From assembly GCA_010015675.1 (NCBI GenBank), contig ML977018.1:14986-38127 (forward strand): DNA of 23,142 nt, written 5' to 3'. Both the position numbers and the translations under genes were made by a program. Below, one piece after another: positions 1 to 11,393 of this stretch. The stretch comes from Byssothecium circinans. Its lineage: Eukaryota > Ascomycota > Dothideomycetes > Pleosporales > Massarinaceae. The notes under the pieces were generated by a model, which was not told the origin of the DNA, did not search any database, and saw only the letters and a list, made by a program, of their open reading frames with translations. Position 1 is the first letter of the stretch. Each line of letters starts with the position of its first letter.

Positions 1-74
1 CGCGCTAGTTCTTAGCTAAATATTATGCCTTTCTACTAATTAATAGTAGGATTGTGCTTCCTAAGCTAATTATA
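1..74 (-). pseudogene. Element B pol fragment left of element A
   Basis: This short stretch is nearly identical to the interior of element A around 4345-4416 and ends in TTATA (70-74), the target duplication of A. It is the downstream side of B's broken pol region (minus strand), next to the protease-encoding part that resumes at 7588. No domain can be read from the fragment alone. Confidence 0.75.
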
Positions 75-550
75 TGTTACTAAGGGGTATACTTGCCAAT
101 GCCTAGTCCGGTTTAAGGTAGGCTAGGTTATATAAGGTGTATACGTTAGGTAGTAAGCTTTAGTAGTTTAAGAGGTAAACGTGCCAAAGTAACTAATTCT
201 ATAACAAACTATAGAATAACTAAGTATTAATCTAGGTAAGAGATGAACTATAGAGAGTTAACTACGAAGAATTAGAATTAGAAAGATAAAGGAAATCTAT
301 CTAGTCTTTATACTATTTATTCTACTTCTTTACTCCTAAGATCTCTAAGGATCCTAAGATTACCTTTAATCTCTTAATCTCTAGAGATCTAAAGATTAGT
401 CCATAATCTCTATTCTTAGCAAGATTAATGTTACGTAACCGCTAACTTAATTCTACCCCGCGTATCTTTATATTGCTATCCTCTAGCCTTAACACTTTCT
501 ACGCTGCACTATCTAGTCCTAAATACCCTAGATCTTTCCTATTTATAACA
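75..550 (-). repeat. Element A 3' LTR (left copy)
   Basis: 476-bp direct repeat of 7112-7587. It begins TGTTACTAAGGGG at 75 and ends ATAACA at 550, so it has TG...CA ends on the plus strand. The visible differences from the right copy are mostly transitions, for example TG versus TA at the outer end and CCAATG versus CTAATG, as expected if each LTR decayed separately by RIP after insertion. Confidence 0.93.
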
Positions 551-566
551 TTATCCCTTTCTTTAG
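551..566 (-). other. Polypurine tract of element A
   Basis: On the minus strand the bases directly before the 3' LTR read AAAGAAAGGGATAA, a purine run of the type that primes plus-strand DNA synthesis in LTR retrotransposons. The pol frame seems to run through it, as is common in fungal gypsy elements. Confidence 0.7.
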
Positions 567-1320
567 GATTATTATCTTAATATCCTAAAAGTTCTAGCCC
601 CTATACCGCATCAGGTCTTAGCTGGCGTATAAAGCGCGTAAGTTCCTTATTATAGATAGTATTATATCCTCCTTAGATATTCCTTAACTTCCTGCCTAAC
701 TATGCCTAGGGAATCCTATCTTTAAGTTTTAAAGGTTCCTCTAGTAGATTCTTTATCTATTCCTGCTAGCACGTCTACTGCTCGTCGTAAGCTACTCGCT
801 TATCGCGTCTTAATAAATAGTCGCGAAATGCCTTCTCCTTGCTTAGTTTATTATAAAGAGAGTTAAAAGTGCATTATAAGCTTAAATTTTAGGTGTTATT
901 TTAAGTGTCTAGATTATAACTCTAAGTGTAATCTAGTCGTGACTCCTTAAGAGTAGGCTAAGCTTAACGCGAAGCATAGTTAGCTTCGTGTTTTAATTCT
1001 TAAGTCTTAGCTAAAGTTAGAGAAGCTTAATTATTAGGAGAAAGAAATGTACTATTAAGAGTTAGCTTTAATAGAAGAAATAGAGAGTTTTAAACGTAAG
1101 GCTAGGTCCTTAACTACTACTTTTAAGAGTATAGATGCTACTGTTATGCTTTTACTACTACTACCCGTATCATTAACTAACCTAGGCTAGTTGCAGGCTA
1201 ACTCTTTTTTCTTATTTAATTTTTCCTTATCTTTTAACTTTTCTACTTTCCTAGCGAATTTAGAACTACTGCCTTTAGATGCCGTTAGTAATAATTCTTT
1301 ACTAAATCCTTATAGCCCGT
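567..1320 (-). pseudogene. C-terminal extension of element A pol, after the chromodomain
   Basis: On the minus strand the stretch from the chromodomain (about 1320) to the polypurine tract still reads as protein, with only RIP-type stops, best between about 960 and 555. Readable pieces include KLSKEKAFRDYLLRRDKR and GGYNTIYNKELTRFIRQLR, rich in Arg, Lys, Leu and aromatic residues. The last residues, PKERD, run into the polypurine tract. I recognise no domain. Fungal chromovirus polyproteins often stop soon after the chromodomain, so some 200 extra codons is longer than I would expect. It could be a family-specific tail or a small separate ORF. The part at 960-1180 is poorly readable. Confidence 0.5.
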
Positions 1321-4300
1321 AAGATTCTATATTAGTTCCTAGGTGTTTTAGCTAGTTAGCTAGTTTTTCTACTTAACTAAGTACTTTTACTAACGTTTAA
1401 ATTTCCGCAGGTCCTTAATCCTTTTAACCTTATAATCTTCGTCCTTAAGTTTAATTCACGTTTCGATCTTAGCGTCCAGTAGTGCTAGTTTAAGGAGTAA
1501 TTTATAAAAAATAGGGTATATACGCATGCTTTTAGGGAGCTTTAGTTTAAACGTTACTAGTCCTTTAGCCTTTAAGATCTTGAATAGTCCTATTTAAAAG
1601 TTGTCTAGTTTATCGCATAATTGTTTAGTTTTTAGATTTTTTTATAATAGAAAAACTTTATCCCCCTCTTTAAAGGTTAGTCCCTTAACCCTTTTCTTAT
1701 TTACTAATCTAGCTGTCGTAAGATTCCGTTAAGTAATTCGTCTGCTTAATTCGTTATGTAGTTCGCGAAGAAGTTATGCCTTATTATTAGCTCTAGCTAA
1801 AAGACTTTTAACGTCCTTAAGATTCTAATAAGCAACTAGCTTATATCCGTAGTTCGCGTAGTGCAGTAAGTATCCTATTATTAAGGATCTCATGCTATTA
1901 TAGGCTAATTATGCTGTTAGCAGAAGTTTAACCTAGTTATCCTATAGCTTATTAGCGTACATCCTTAGATACTATTCTAGTGTCTAGTTTATTCATTCTA
2001 ACTATCTATCTATAGATAAAAGCTAGTTAAAAGCTTCTTATTAACTTTAAGCTTTGCTAGGAACGTGCTTTAATACTTAGAGGTAAATAGTATTTTATGA
2101 TTAGTAATAAACTATTCTAGTACACCATGTTAGCTAATGAGTGCCTTAGTTACTTTGTAAGCTATTTCTTTAGCCGTAACCATTTCTTCTATTAGTACAA
2201 ATATTGATACTTTAGTTAATTAGTTAACAATTACTAATATTAAGTCGCATAGCCGTGCGGATCTAGGTTTTAATGATTTTAGGAGCTTTATAATGAAGTC
2301 CATCATAACGCTAATCTATAGGCGTACGGGTGGTTTAAGCAATTAAAGTAATCTATAAGGCTTATATCTCTTAGACTTATTCTTAGAACATGCTAAATAG
2401 TTGCCTATTACATTCTAAACTGCTTTTCGTACATTAGGTATCAAGTACTTATTTAAAATCTGTTAAACTGTTTTATTAATCCTAGGGTGTCTATATTCCT
2501 TAGACTTATGTAGCTTCCGTATCAGGGTTAGTGTATAAGCTTTGCGCAGTATAATTTATTACTCTTTATCTTAGGGTAGTCCTGCCCTAAGGTGCCTAAC
2601 TAAGTTATATTCTATCTTCTATTCTAAGGTTAAACAATTATAATCTACGAAGTCGTATACTTCTAGTCCCTAGTAATCGATTCTAGCTACTTAGACTAAT
2701 TAAGGTTGATTATAGCTTATACTTCTATTATTATCCTTGCGTAGGACCGCATCGTGTGTAATAGGTTGATTTGTCTCTTAAAGGTTAGATCTTTGGCTAA
2801 GGGCATCTGCCGCTCTATTTAGTAATTCTAGGCGATAGTAGACTTTAAAGTTATAATCTACTATTATTTTAGCCTATCTAACCTATCATTAGTTAAGTTT
2901 CTTAGTTATTATAAAACTTATTAGGTTCTAGTAATCTAAGTATACCTCTACTTAGTACTTAGCGCCTACTAGCTAGGCTTACCATTATTTAAAGGCATCT
3001 ACTATTACTAGTAGTTCCTTATCATAACCATCATAGTTAAGTTTTACTTTTAAAAACTTCTAAGAGTAGTAGAATACTAGTCTTTACTTTCTATCTTTAC
3101 CTTACTATAAAAGGATTACTCTTAAGGCGTAGTCTAATACATCTATCTCTACTCGTAATAGCTATTCTAGGTCGTGCATCTATAACATAGGGGCTAATAA
3201 AAATAATTCTTTTAGCTTTTTAAAAGCCTTCTATTATTCTTGTCTCTATTAGAATCTTTTTTCCTTCTTAGTAATCTCTGTAAGAGGCGCTGTAGTTTTT
3301 AAATATCCTATAATAAACTTCTAGTAGAAGTTAGTAAATCTTAAGAAAGATTACACGTCCTTAGTTATCTTAGGTTTTAGCTATTCTTCTATAGTTTTAA
3401 CCTTCTTTAGGTCCATAGTGATGCCATCTTGTAAGATAATAAATCCTAAGTAGTCCGTTTCTATAACATAGAATTTGTATTTCTTTAGCTATAGGAGTAA
3501 CTAATACTCTCTAAGCTTTCTAAGCATCTTTTTAACGTGTTTAATGTAATCCTTAAGCGTTCCTAAGATATACACTAGTATATTATCTAGGTACGCAGTT
3601 ATAAAAACGTCTAAGTATTCATGAAGTACTTTGTTAACAAGCGCTTAAAATGTCGTAAGCGCATTTATTAGTCTAAAGGGTATAACCGTGTACTTATATA
3701 ATCTATAATAAGTTTTAAAGGCTATCAGCTATTTAAAGCCCTTGGCTATCTATATTTAATAGAATCTATCTTACATATTAAATTTTATAATCTACTTAAC
3801 TCCTTAGAGGTGGTCTATAAGTTCCTAGATTAGAGGAAGAGGGTAATAATTCTTCCTTATAACGTGATTAAGCTGTCTATAATCTACATAGAGTTATAGG
3901 TTTCTATTTTTCTTAAGGACGAAGAGAATTAGTAAAGCTATTAGGCTTATACTCTTTTATATATATCTTTACTTTATATTCTTCTTAATGTAAGTCCGCA
4001 GTTCCTTCTACTAGTCTCTTGTAAGTGGGTATATTAGTCCTAGATGTAACTTTACACCTTTTTTTAAGTAAATCTTATGATCCTATTCCTAGTAGTCTAG
4101 TAATATAGTTTTATCCTATTCTTTAAATAAGTCTTGAAACTCCTCGTATTCTAGTAGTATTATTAGTTAGGGTTTATCCTTTATAGGCGTAACTCTCTAT
4201 ATCTAGATAACTCCTAATTATAAAGGGTCCTTTTTATAAATCTTCTTTATCTTATAAGGTGATATTTTGCTAATTCGTCTAGTCTAACTAGGTAAGCTCT

Positions 4301-4720
4301 AGATTGCTAGGCTTAATCTTTCGTAACGTATTCTAGCAACCTTACGTGCTAGTTCTTAGCTAAACATTATACCTTTCTACTAATTAATAGTAGGATTATG
4401 CTTTTTAAGCTAATTATAACTAATTAATATGTCTTCTTTACTAAGATCTATGATATTAAGGGATGTTGTATCTTTAACTCTAAGCACGTAAAATAATACT
4501 TCTTAGGTTTCTAACTTTAAGAATCCGTTGCTATAAGATATCAGTCTATCGTCAGCTAATACTACTTATATTAGACGTTCCTTATTTTAATAGGGTATAT
4601 TATATTTCTTAACTACTTATAGGGAGATAATTATCTATACAGCTCTACTATCTATAAGTACTATAAGCCTACATTTATGTACGCGCACCTCTACTTTTAG
4701 TTGATAAATTAGTAGCTCTA
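1320..4720 (-). pseudogene. Element A pol: protease, RT, RNase H, integrase, chromodomain (RIP-degraded)
   Basis: Read on the minus strand. Protease: VLIDSRA at about 4640-4660 stands where I-D-S-G-A is expected (Gly to Arg through TG to TA). Reverse transcriptase: AYLDNILVY at about 3570-3596 is the catalytic YLDD box with its second Asp now Asn. RNase H: RVEIDVLDYAL followed by LNYDGYDKELLVIVDAFK at about 3165-2960. Integrase: an HHCC-like stretch near 2440-2380, then VMMDFI and LILVIVN at about 2305-2215, where DFI and VIVD are expected. GPY/F module: FKEGDKVFLL, IGLFKILKAKG and KLPKSMRIYPIFY at about 1680-1510. Chromodomain: KYLVK, a stop, then NTWEL-like residues at about 1440-1330. The enzyme would copy element RNA and insert the cDNA; the chromodomain normally targets chromatin. 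Non-functional. Confidence 0.88.
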
Positions 4721-6090
4721 GGTGTCATACATTATATAGGGTCGTTATAGGAATGCTCTTACTAGTGTAACCTTATCCCTAGTAGCATCCTAGTTTTTTA
4801 ATCTTTAAGGTTCTGTTAAAAACTATCCTACTCTTTATTCCTTAAAAAGGTAGATTAAATAGCTATCCTTGTAATAGGCTGTCTATAATAGGCGTGCATG
4901 CTCTATCACTAGGTCTTCCTCTTGTAAGAAACCCTTTTAAAGTTTTTCTACTAAATGTTTTTAACATAAGTTGTCGTAGCACTAGTTATAAGGCAAGTCA
5001 TAGTAACTCCCTATTCTAGTAGTTCTAAGAGGGCGTCTTATAGTCTAAGTATATAAGATATTATCTCTAGCTACTCTTTCCTCTAGATAGGTCCGTAACT
5101 AGTATTACTAATCTAGCAACGTTTACTATACTTATCATGTAAGTGCGTGCTTTCTTTTAAAGGCATCTTCCTTCATCTTATTAGGAAGTGCTAGATACTT
5201 ATAACGTTGGCACACATTAGCTAAGCATTTAGAAGGGAGTAATAGCTTATAGTTAGCTTTGCGCCTAGTCTATGCTACTTCTTCCTTTAAGAGAAGGTAG
5301 AACATACACTTAAGTAGTACATTACACTAGTTTTATTTAAGCTTCTTATAGTCCTAGTCCTTAGGATATCCTATTAGGTACTAGTATAGGCACGTATTAT
5401 TCTTATATACTAATACCTTACTATCTATCTAACCGGCTAGCTAATATCCCGTAACGTGCTTGCTTAGCTAGTGTAGTTAGCAATGCGTGTTATAGCATCT
5501 ATTCTAACCTAGGTGTTTATGCTATTTTTGCTAGTACTTAAAGTAGTGTATGTAGTAGTTATCTTCTAAGCAATCTTTCTTAGAGAGTAAGGTGTAAGAG
5601 GCTTATCTAGGCGTGTATTACACGCTTCTTCTTTCCTGCAAGTAGGGTACATAATGCTCCCTTATGTAGTTATACTAATTAATTTTACTATACTTATTAT
5701 TAACTTTAACCTATTATACCTTCGTCTATAGGCTTTATTCCTTTATTACTTCTACTATAGTTTTATTGGCGTGTCCTCCGCGCACTAATATGTCCTAGGT
5801 GCACGTGTTCCTTTTATGCAAGTCTTCTCCGCATATCTAGTATAGACCTCCTTTAAGCCGTTAAAGAACCTTATAGTCGTCTATCTAGTTTAAAGGATAA
5901 ATTTATTTTTACTTATTATTAGAGCTTATTATTTAGGCTAATATAGGTTCTATGTCGCTAACGTCCTTATTAGATGGTTCCGTTACCTAATTTTATTCTA
6001 AAGGTAGGTAAGGAGTAAGCTACTATTATAGCACCTCTAGTTTATCTTCTTTAGGCCCTATTATCTTGAACTTAATTATCTTAATCTTGA
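4720..6090 (-). pseudogene. Long coding spacer between CCHC knuckle and protease in element A
   Basis: About 1.4 kb separates the Gag zinc knuckle (6128-6169) from the protease Asp box (about 4650). On the minus strand it still reads as protein through RIP stops: MYPTCRKEEACNTRLDKPL lies near 5650-5595, and ITRIANYTS near 5490-5465. Basic and Cys residues are frequent. I do not recognise a domain. The same region is present in B (7700-9139), so it belongs to the family and is not a late insertion in A. It may be the C-terminal part of Gag, a linker or an extra ORF. Confidence 0.5.
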
Positions 6091-7060
6091 TTACCCTAAG
6101 CTTACTAGCTTGGCCTTAGTTCTTTAGGTAGTCTCTGCGGAAGTGTCCTACTTTACTGTATTAGAGATACGCCTTCTTCTTAAAGCATTCTTAGCGTTAT
6201 TCATGGGTTAAGCTGTTGGGCTATCTTTTTTTACCTTTATTAGATTGCTTTTTTTATTAGATTTTATCTGTTATTACTACATCGCCATCGCGGTTATATC
6301 ATAGTGTCTTTAGCTTTCTAACTTTTCTAGAGTTAGGAATAATTATTATGTCCCGTTGCTTCTTCTATAGTGCTCGTTCGTAGAGCTAGTTATTAATTTA
6401 GGTAGCTAGGTTAATTATATCTTAGAGATTATCTAGCTTATTATGATAGATTATCTTATCGTTAATAGTTTCCTTTAGCCTATTATAAAAGGCTATGCGT
6501 AATAGCGCATTATCCTAATTAATCTTGAACTATAGCTGCTTAAACTCTATTATATACTTCGCGACTAACTTCTCCTACTAGATCTAAGATATCTTTTGCT
6601 CTGCTTAGGTCTCTTTATTAAGCTCTCTAAATACCTTCTAAATCTCTTCTTTAAATGCTGTCTAGCTCTTAAAGATAGCCTTTATGTTATCTTTATAATG
6701 CTTTATCTCGTTCGTAAGATAATTATCTATAAAGGGTTATATCTAAATAGCTGCCCTATCCCTTAGGTGCATACTAGCTGCAAGAATCTTATCTTAATCC
6801 CCCGTTATAGAGTTGAACTAATAGTACAAATCTATGTTAGTAAGGAATAGCTTTAAGCTATCTTATCCTTTATTATACTTCTCTAGCGCCGCAATCTTTC
6901 TACGAGGTATAGTGTCCTTAGCCTAGAGTTAAGTAATCACCTGCATTAGCCTATTAATCTATTTAGCCTATTGCTATATCTAGTTAGCCTAGTTAGCTAT
7001 TACTAATGCTAGACTTAAAGTAAGTATGTTAATACTACTACTAGTAGTACGTAAAGTAGT
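6090..7060 (-). pseudogene. Element A gag: capsid-like domain plus CCHC zinc knuckle
   Basis: One minus-strand frame can be followed from about 7060 to the zinc knuckle. It reads ILAASMHLRDRAA near 6790-6750, YLTNE, then AFKEEI, KVFRELNKET and YIIEFKQL near 6670-6530, and AFYNRLKETINDKI near 6500-6455. This is the layout of fungal retrotransposon gag domains (capsid protein that packages element RNA). The knuckle at 6128-6169 has its three Cys codons changed to TAT, TAC and TAC, with GHFRRD intact around the His. The start is unclear; an ATA near 7055 could be a mutated ATG. Non-functional. Confidence 0.82.
6128..6169 (-). other. CCHC zinc knuckle of element A Gag with all three Cys mutated to Tyr
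   Basis: Minus strand reads Y-L-stop-Y-S-K-V-G-H-F-R-R-D-Y. Spacing is exactly C-x2-C-x4-H-x4-C with Tyr at each Cys position. TGT to TAT and TGC to TAC are each one RIP-type G-to-A change in a TpG context. Confidence 0.8.
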
Positions 7061-7111
7061 AAAAGCTACTATATTATACGTTTAGGTTCTTAAACCTATA
7101 GGTAGTTAAAG

Positions 7112-7587
7112 TATTACTAAGAGGTATACTTACTAATGCCTAGTCCATGTTAGGGTAGGCTAGGTTATGTAAGGTATATACGTTAGGTAGTAAGCTTTAG
7201 TAGTTTAAGAGGTAAATATACTAAAGCAACTAATTCTATAATAAACTATAGAATAACTAAGTATTAATCTAGGTAAGTGATGAACTATAGAGAGTTAACT
7301 ACAAAGAATTAAAATTAGAAAGATAAAGGAAATCTGTCTAGTCTTTATACTACTTATCCTACTTCTTCACTCTTAAGATCTCTAAGGATCCTAAGATCAC
7401 CCTTAATCTCTTGATTTCTAGAGATCTAGAGATTAGTCTATAATCTTTGTTCTTAGCAAGATTAATGTCACGTGACTACTGACTTAATCCTGCCCTGCGC
7501 ATCTTCGTGTTGCTATCCTTCAGCCTTAACACCTTCTGCGCCGCACTGTCTAGTCCTAGATACCCTATATCTTTCCTATTTATAACA
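7112..7587 (-). repeat. Element A 5' LTR (right copy)
   Basis: 476 bp, the same length as 75-550. Its outer end TG has decayed to TA (TATTACTAAG) and it ends ATAACA at 7587, followed by TTATA (7588-7592). On the minus strand this LTR is upstream of gag and would carry the promoter. I could not identify a tRNA primer-binding site next to its inner edge with confidence. Confidence 0.92.
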
Positions 7588-9139
7588 TTATATCTAATTA
7601 ATATATCTTCTTTACTAAGATCTATAATATTAAGGGATATTATATCCTTAATTCTAAGTACGTAGAATAATACTTCTTAGGTTTCTAACCTTAAGAATCT
7701 ATTACTATAGGACATTAGTCTATTATTAGCTAATACTACTTATATTAGATATTCCTTATCTTAATAGGGTATATTAAATTTCTTAACTACTTATAGAGAG
7801 ATAATTATCTATACGGCTCTACTATCTACTAGTACTATAAGCCTATATCTATATATACGTATCTTTATCTTTAGTTAATAAATTAGTAACTCTAGGTATT
7901 ATATATTATATAGGGTTATTATAGGAATACCCTTACTAGCGTAACCTTATCCTTAATAGCTTTCTAGTTTTTAACCCTTAAGGTTTCCTTAGAAACTAAC
8001 CTACTCCTTATTTATTAGATAGGTAGATCTAATAGCTATCCTTATAATAAGCTATCTATAATAAGCGTGTATACTCTATTAATAGGTTGTCCCTTTATAG
8101 GAATCTTTTTTAAAGTTTTTCTATTAGGTATACTTAATATAAGTTATTAAAGCACTAGTTATAAGGTAAGTTAGTATAACTTTCCTTTCTAGTATTATTA
8201 TATAATAGGTCTTCTAACCTTATAGGGAACTAGATTACTACTACTAGTTTATTACTATAGGATACCCGTTCCTAATGCTAATTATCTAGTATTATTTGCT
8301 AATATTGCTTAGATTTGCTTTACTTCCTCTAGCAAGCGTCCTTCTTAGACTTGCAAGCAAGGGTAAGGAGTGTATATTATCTATAGTCCTTATCTAGGCA
8401 TTCTTTAGGGGTAAGTAGATTATAATTATAACCCCTCTTATTCTACATAGCTTCTTTCTTATAGAGCGTGTAGTATATATAGTTAAGAATTACCTTATAC
8501 TATACCTAATCTACTTTCTTATGCTCTTAGTCTGCTAGATACCCTAAGGGGTATTAGTAATAGTAGCCTTTAATATTATATTCTAGTGTATTACTATCTA
8601 TTAGTCTTACTAGCTAATATCCTACAATATACTTATTTAACTAATATACTTAGTAATACTTATTATAGCACTTCTATTAACTAATATATTTATATTATTA
8701 TTGCTAATTACTAAAGTAATAAGTATAGTAGGTAGCTACTAGATAGTCCTTATCCAAGATTATAATATATAATATCCTCCTAGGTTAATATTTAACCTTA
8801 TCTTGTTTATACTTATAGTAGAGGTACTAATCCTTTTAGTAGTAATACTAATTAACCTCCTAGTATAAATTCTTTTCTAGTACTTCTACCTTAATATAAT
8901 CTCCCCTATTAGGTAGGTCTTAAAGTTGTATAGCTTTTTATACTACTTTATTAGCTCCTTTACTATATACTAGTATAGGTACTATATAGGCTAATCCTTT
9001 ATATATAGTGCTAGCGTACCTCTAGTATACTTTTATATCTACTTATAGTTAAACTACCTAGTCTAGTACCTTATTTTTAGCTAGACCTTAACTTAGGCGC
9101 AGTATTTCTAATTCCTAGAATTCCTTAGAGGGTAGAGTA
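7588..9139 (-). pseudogene. Element B protease region and spacer
   Basis: Runs parallel to element A 4417-5930 with many point differences and small length changes. On the minus strand the protease Asp box lies at about 7815-7840 (the plus strand has GGCTCTACTATCTA, as in A), followed upstream by the same unrecognised Cys- and Lys-containing spacer as in A. The copy is more AT-rich than A and has lost most readable protein. It ends at the mariner target TA (9138-9139). Confidence 0.75.
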
Positions 9140-9191
9140 CAGTACTAGGTCAAAAGTTCATTCCGCGCTAAGCGAAAATCACTAAAACGCG
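9140..9191 (+). repeat. Left terminal inverted repeat of the mariner element
   Basis: Starts CAGTACTAGGTCAAAAG next to TA and ends in AAAACGCG. It pairs with 10426-10475 with a few mismatches and a small length difference in the middle. Confidence 0.85.
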
Positions 9192-9375
9192 ACCTAACGC
9201 CCATCCAAATTGAGGCTATATATATAGAGCGCAATCGTATACAGGTGATATATTTAGTGTAGTAGTAGATAAATACTTAGTATTTTATTTGATAGCCTTT
9301 TGCCCGCCTGCAGGCCGCGATTTGACTGGGCATGCTAAGGATGAGTCGCTTGATAAGCGCGCTTGGTATCCTCCG

Positions 9376-10392
9376 TCATGCCTCCTTCAAAGCCTCACAA
9401 AACTCATCCTAATGCTCTTGGGCTCTTAAGTAGTTATTGAATTAAGGAAACTTAGTATACATAATCCTTTTAAGCCTCTACTAAAGGTGCTTGATTAGGT
9501 TAAGGTTAGGTGAATAGGGTGGCCACTTAGTAACCTAAATGCCGTGTCTCTCTAAGAAATCCTTTACTGCCCCTGACGTATGGATAGGAGCGTTATCCTG
9601 CATGAAGATCTCTCCTAGTTAGTAATAGGGTAATAAGCCCTCCTCTAAAGCCTCTAAATAGCTCTAGGTCGTATATCCTTAGTAGGTAGCTTATAGGTCT
9701 CTTTTTATAATTACTAATTCACTCTTCTATACACTACCCCTTTAAGTAAGCCACACCTCTGCCTACACTATTTATTAAGAAGGACGGCTCTTAGTATACT
9801 TAGTAACCATCTTATAACTCCATCTCTTATTAGGATATTAAAAGGCCCACTTAGTATTAACCCTAGAGCCCTTTTAAATAGAGTACTTATCTAAGAAGTG
9901 AAATAGGTGGCGCCGCTATAGGTAGTTACGATACTCTCTAGACTACTTAAGCCTTAAAATAGCCGTTGCATGGTTAATTTTAGGTCGCTTAGAGCATTAG
10001 TAGTTCCGTAATCTAACCTCTCTAATCACGCGATAGATAGTAAAGCGTAAGGGGCTAGTAGTAGGGGGGTCCTATCCTATCTCACACATAAGCGTATTAT
10101 ACTTAATTTTTAGTGTCTTTCGTATAAAGTATTTAATTCAATTAATTATTCTTTGTAAGAGGTATTTTAGACGGCTAGAGTGAGGCAAATCCTTAGTAGT
10201 ATAGTGCTGTAAAAATTAGTAGATGATTTTGCGTATCCTACGCGTAGTACGGCTAAACTTATTAGCTAGCTCTCCCGTCGTACACCTAGCTTGCCACTTA
10301 GCAATGATTTGCTCATGCTTAAGGGGAGTAGTATTTAGCCTTTTATAGGCATTTCCAGAGATTTCTGTACCAAACTGACGTGGTTAAGGCAT
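9376..10392 (-). pseudogene. Tc1-like DD34E transposase, full length but riddled with stops
   Basis: The minus-strand frame from ATG at 10390-10392 to TGA at 9376-9378 is 339 codons with no frameshift, the usual length of Tc1/mariner transposases. It has about 20 internal stops, all TAG, TAA or TGA explainable by C-to-T on one strand. The N-terminal third (residues 20-60) reads like a helix-turn-helix DNA-binding region: HEQIIAKWQ and LANKFSRTTRRIRKI. Catalytic positions: Asp168 in HFLDKYS, Asp266 in FMQDNAPIHTSGAVKDFLE, and Lys301 in PNLNLIKHL, where the family has PDLNPIEHL. The 34-residue spacing between the second and third positions gives DD34E, and Glu to Lys abolishes catalysis. The enzyme normally cuts at the terminal repeats and inserts at TA. 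Confidence 0.93.
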
Positions 10393-10425
10393 TATGGTGG
10401 TGGGTTGAAGGTGTTGACGCGTTCA

Positions 10426-10475
10426 CGCGTTTTAGTGTTTCTCACTTAGTGGAATGAACTTTTGACGCATTACTA
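10426..10475 (-). repeat. Right terminal inverted repeat of the mariner element
   Basis: Reverse complement starts TAGTAATGCGTCAAAAG. The first base differs from the left repeat (CAGTACT) as expected for CA to TA. It is followed by target TA at 10476-10477. Confidence 0.85.
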
Positions 10476-11393
10476 TAGGATCTATATTACTAATATTATT
10501 ATTAGATAGTTTTATCGCCTAGTCTAGTTCTAAAGATAGGTAAGAAGTAAGCTACTATTATAGTACCTTTAGTTTATCCTCCTTAGGTCATATTACCTAG
10601 AACTTAACTATCCTAATCTTAATTACCTTAAGTTTGCTAACCTAGCCTTAGTTCTTTAGGTAGTTTCTATAGAAGTGTCCTACTTTACTATATTAAAGAT
10701 ATGCCTTCTTCTTAAAGCATTCCTAGCGTTATTTATAGGTTAGGCTATCTAGCTATCTCCCCTTACTCTTATTAAATTGCTTCTTCTATTAGATTTTATC
10801 TATTATTACTATATTGCTATTATGGTTGTATTATAGTATCTTTAGTTTTCTATATCTTCTAGAGTTAAGAATAATTATTATATCCCTTTATTTCTTCTAT
10901 AGCGCTTGTTTATAGAGGCGGTTGTTAATCTAGGTAGCTAGGTTAATTATATCTTATAGGTCGTCTAGCTTATTATAATAGATTATCCTATCCTTAACTA
11001 ATTCCTTTAGCCTATTGTAAAAAGCTGTGCGTAATAGCGTATTATCCTAGTTAATCTTTAATTATAGCTGCTTAAACTCTATTATATACTTTATAACTAA
11101 CTTCTCCTACTAGATCTAAGATATCTTTTGCTCTACTTAGGTCTCTTTGTTAAGCTTGCTAAATACCTTCTAAATCTCTTCCTTAAACGCTGTCTAGCTC
11201 TTAAAGATAGCCTTTATATTATCTTTATAATACTTTATCTTATTTATAAGATAGTTATCTATAAAGGGTTATATCTAAGTAGCTACCCTATCCTTTAGGT
11301 ATATACTAGCTATAAGGATCTTATCTTAATTCTCTATTATAGAGTTAAACTAACAGTATAAATCTATATTAGTAAGGAATAGCTTTAAGCTAT
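10476..11393 (-). pseudogene. Element B gag (C-terminal part with CCHC knuckle)
   Basis: Parallel to element A 5930-6870. On the minus strand the zinc knuckle is at 10660-10701 and again reads Tyr at all three Cys positions, with GHF intact. Upstream, the same capsid-like frame (AFYNRLKE-type and EFKQ-type stretches) runs to 11393, where element C interrupts it. The rest of gag resumes at 19308. Degraded by stops throughout. Confidence 0.8.
11389..11393. repeat. Target-site duplication of element C (left copy, GCTAT)
   Basis: GCTAT at 11389-11393 is repeated at 19303-19307, directly outside both LTRs of C. Joining the flanks at this 5-mer restores the gag sequence seen in element A (AGCTTTAAGCTATCT). 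Confidence 0.93.

Larger units (their letters stand above)
75..7587 (-). mobile_element. Element A: full-length Ty3/gypsy chromovirus, RIP-degraded
   Basis: Complete LTR retrotransposon of 7,513 bp on the minus strand. The two LTRs are both 476 bp (75-550 and 7112-7587), start TGTTACTAAG (TATTACTAAG in the right copy) and end in ATAACA. They are flanked by the 5-bp duplication TTATA at 70-74 and 7588-7592. The order on the minus strand is LTR, gag with a CCHC knuckle, a long spacer, protease, RT, RNase H, integrase, GPY/F module, chromodomain, a C-terminal extension, polypurine tract and LTR. Protease-RT-RNase H-integrase order plus a chromodomain is diagnostic of Ty3/gypsy chromoviruses. All frames are littered with TAG and TAA, and the element cannot be autonomous. 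It sits inside B, a relative. Confidence 0.92.
9140..10475 (-). mobile_element. Tc1/mariner-family DNA transposon (1,336 bp)
   Basis: Inverted terminal repeats of about 50 bp lie at 9140-9191 and 10426-10475. Both contain GTCAAAAGTTCATTCC and ACTAAAACGCG in the same order, the left starting CAGTACT and the right (reverse complement) TAGTAAT. TA flanks both ends (9138-9139 and 10476-10477), the standard Tc1/mariner target duplication. Between the repeats is one 338-codon transposase frame. The element lies in the gag-spacer region of B, whose sequence resumes on both sides. It keeps more CA and TG dinucleotides than A and B, so it is younger or escaped most RIP. Confidence 0.92.
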
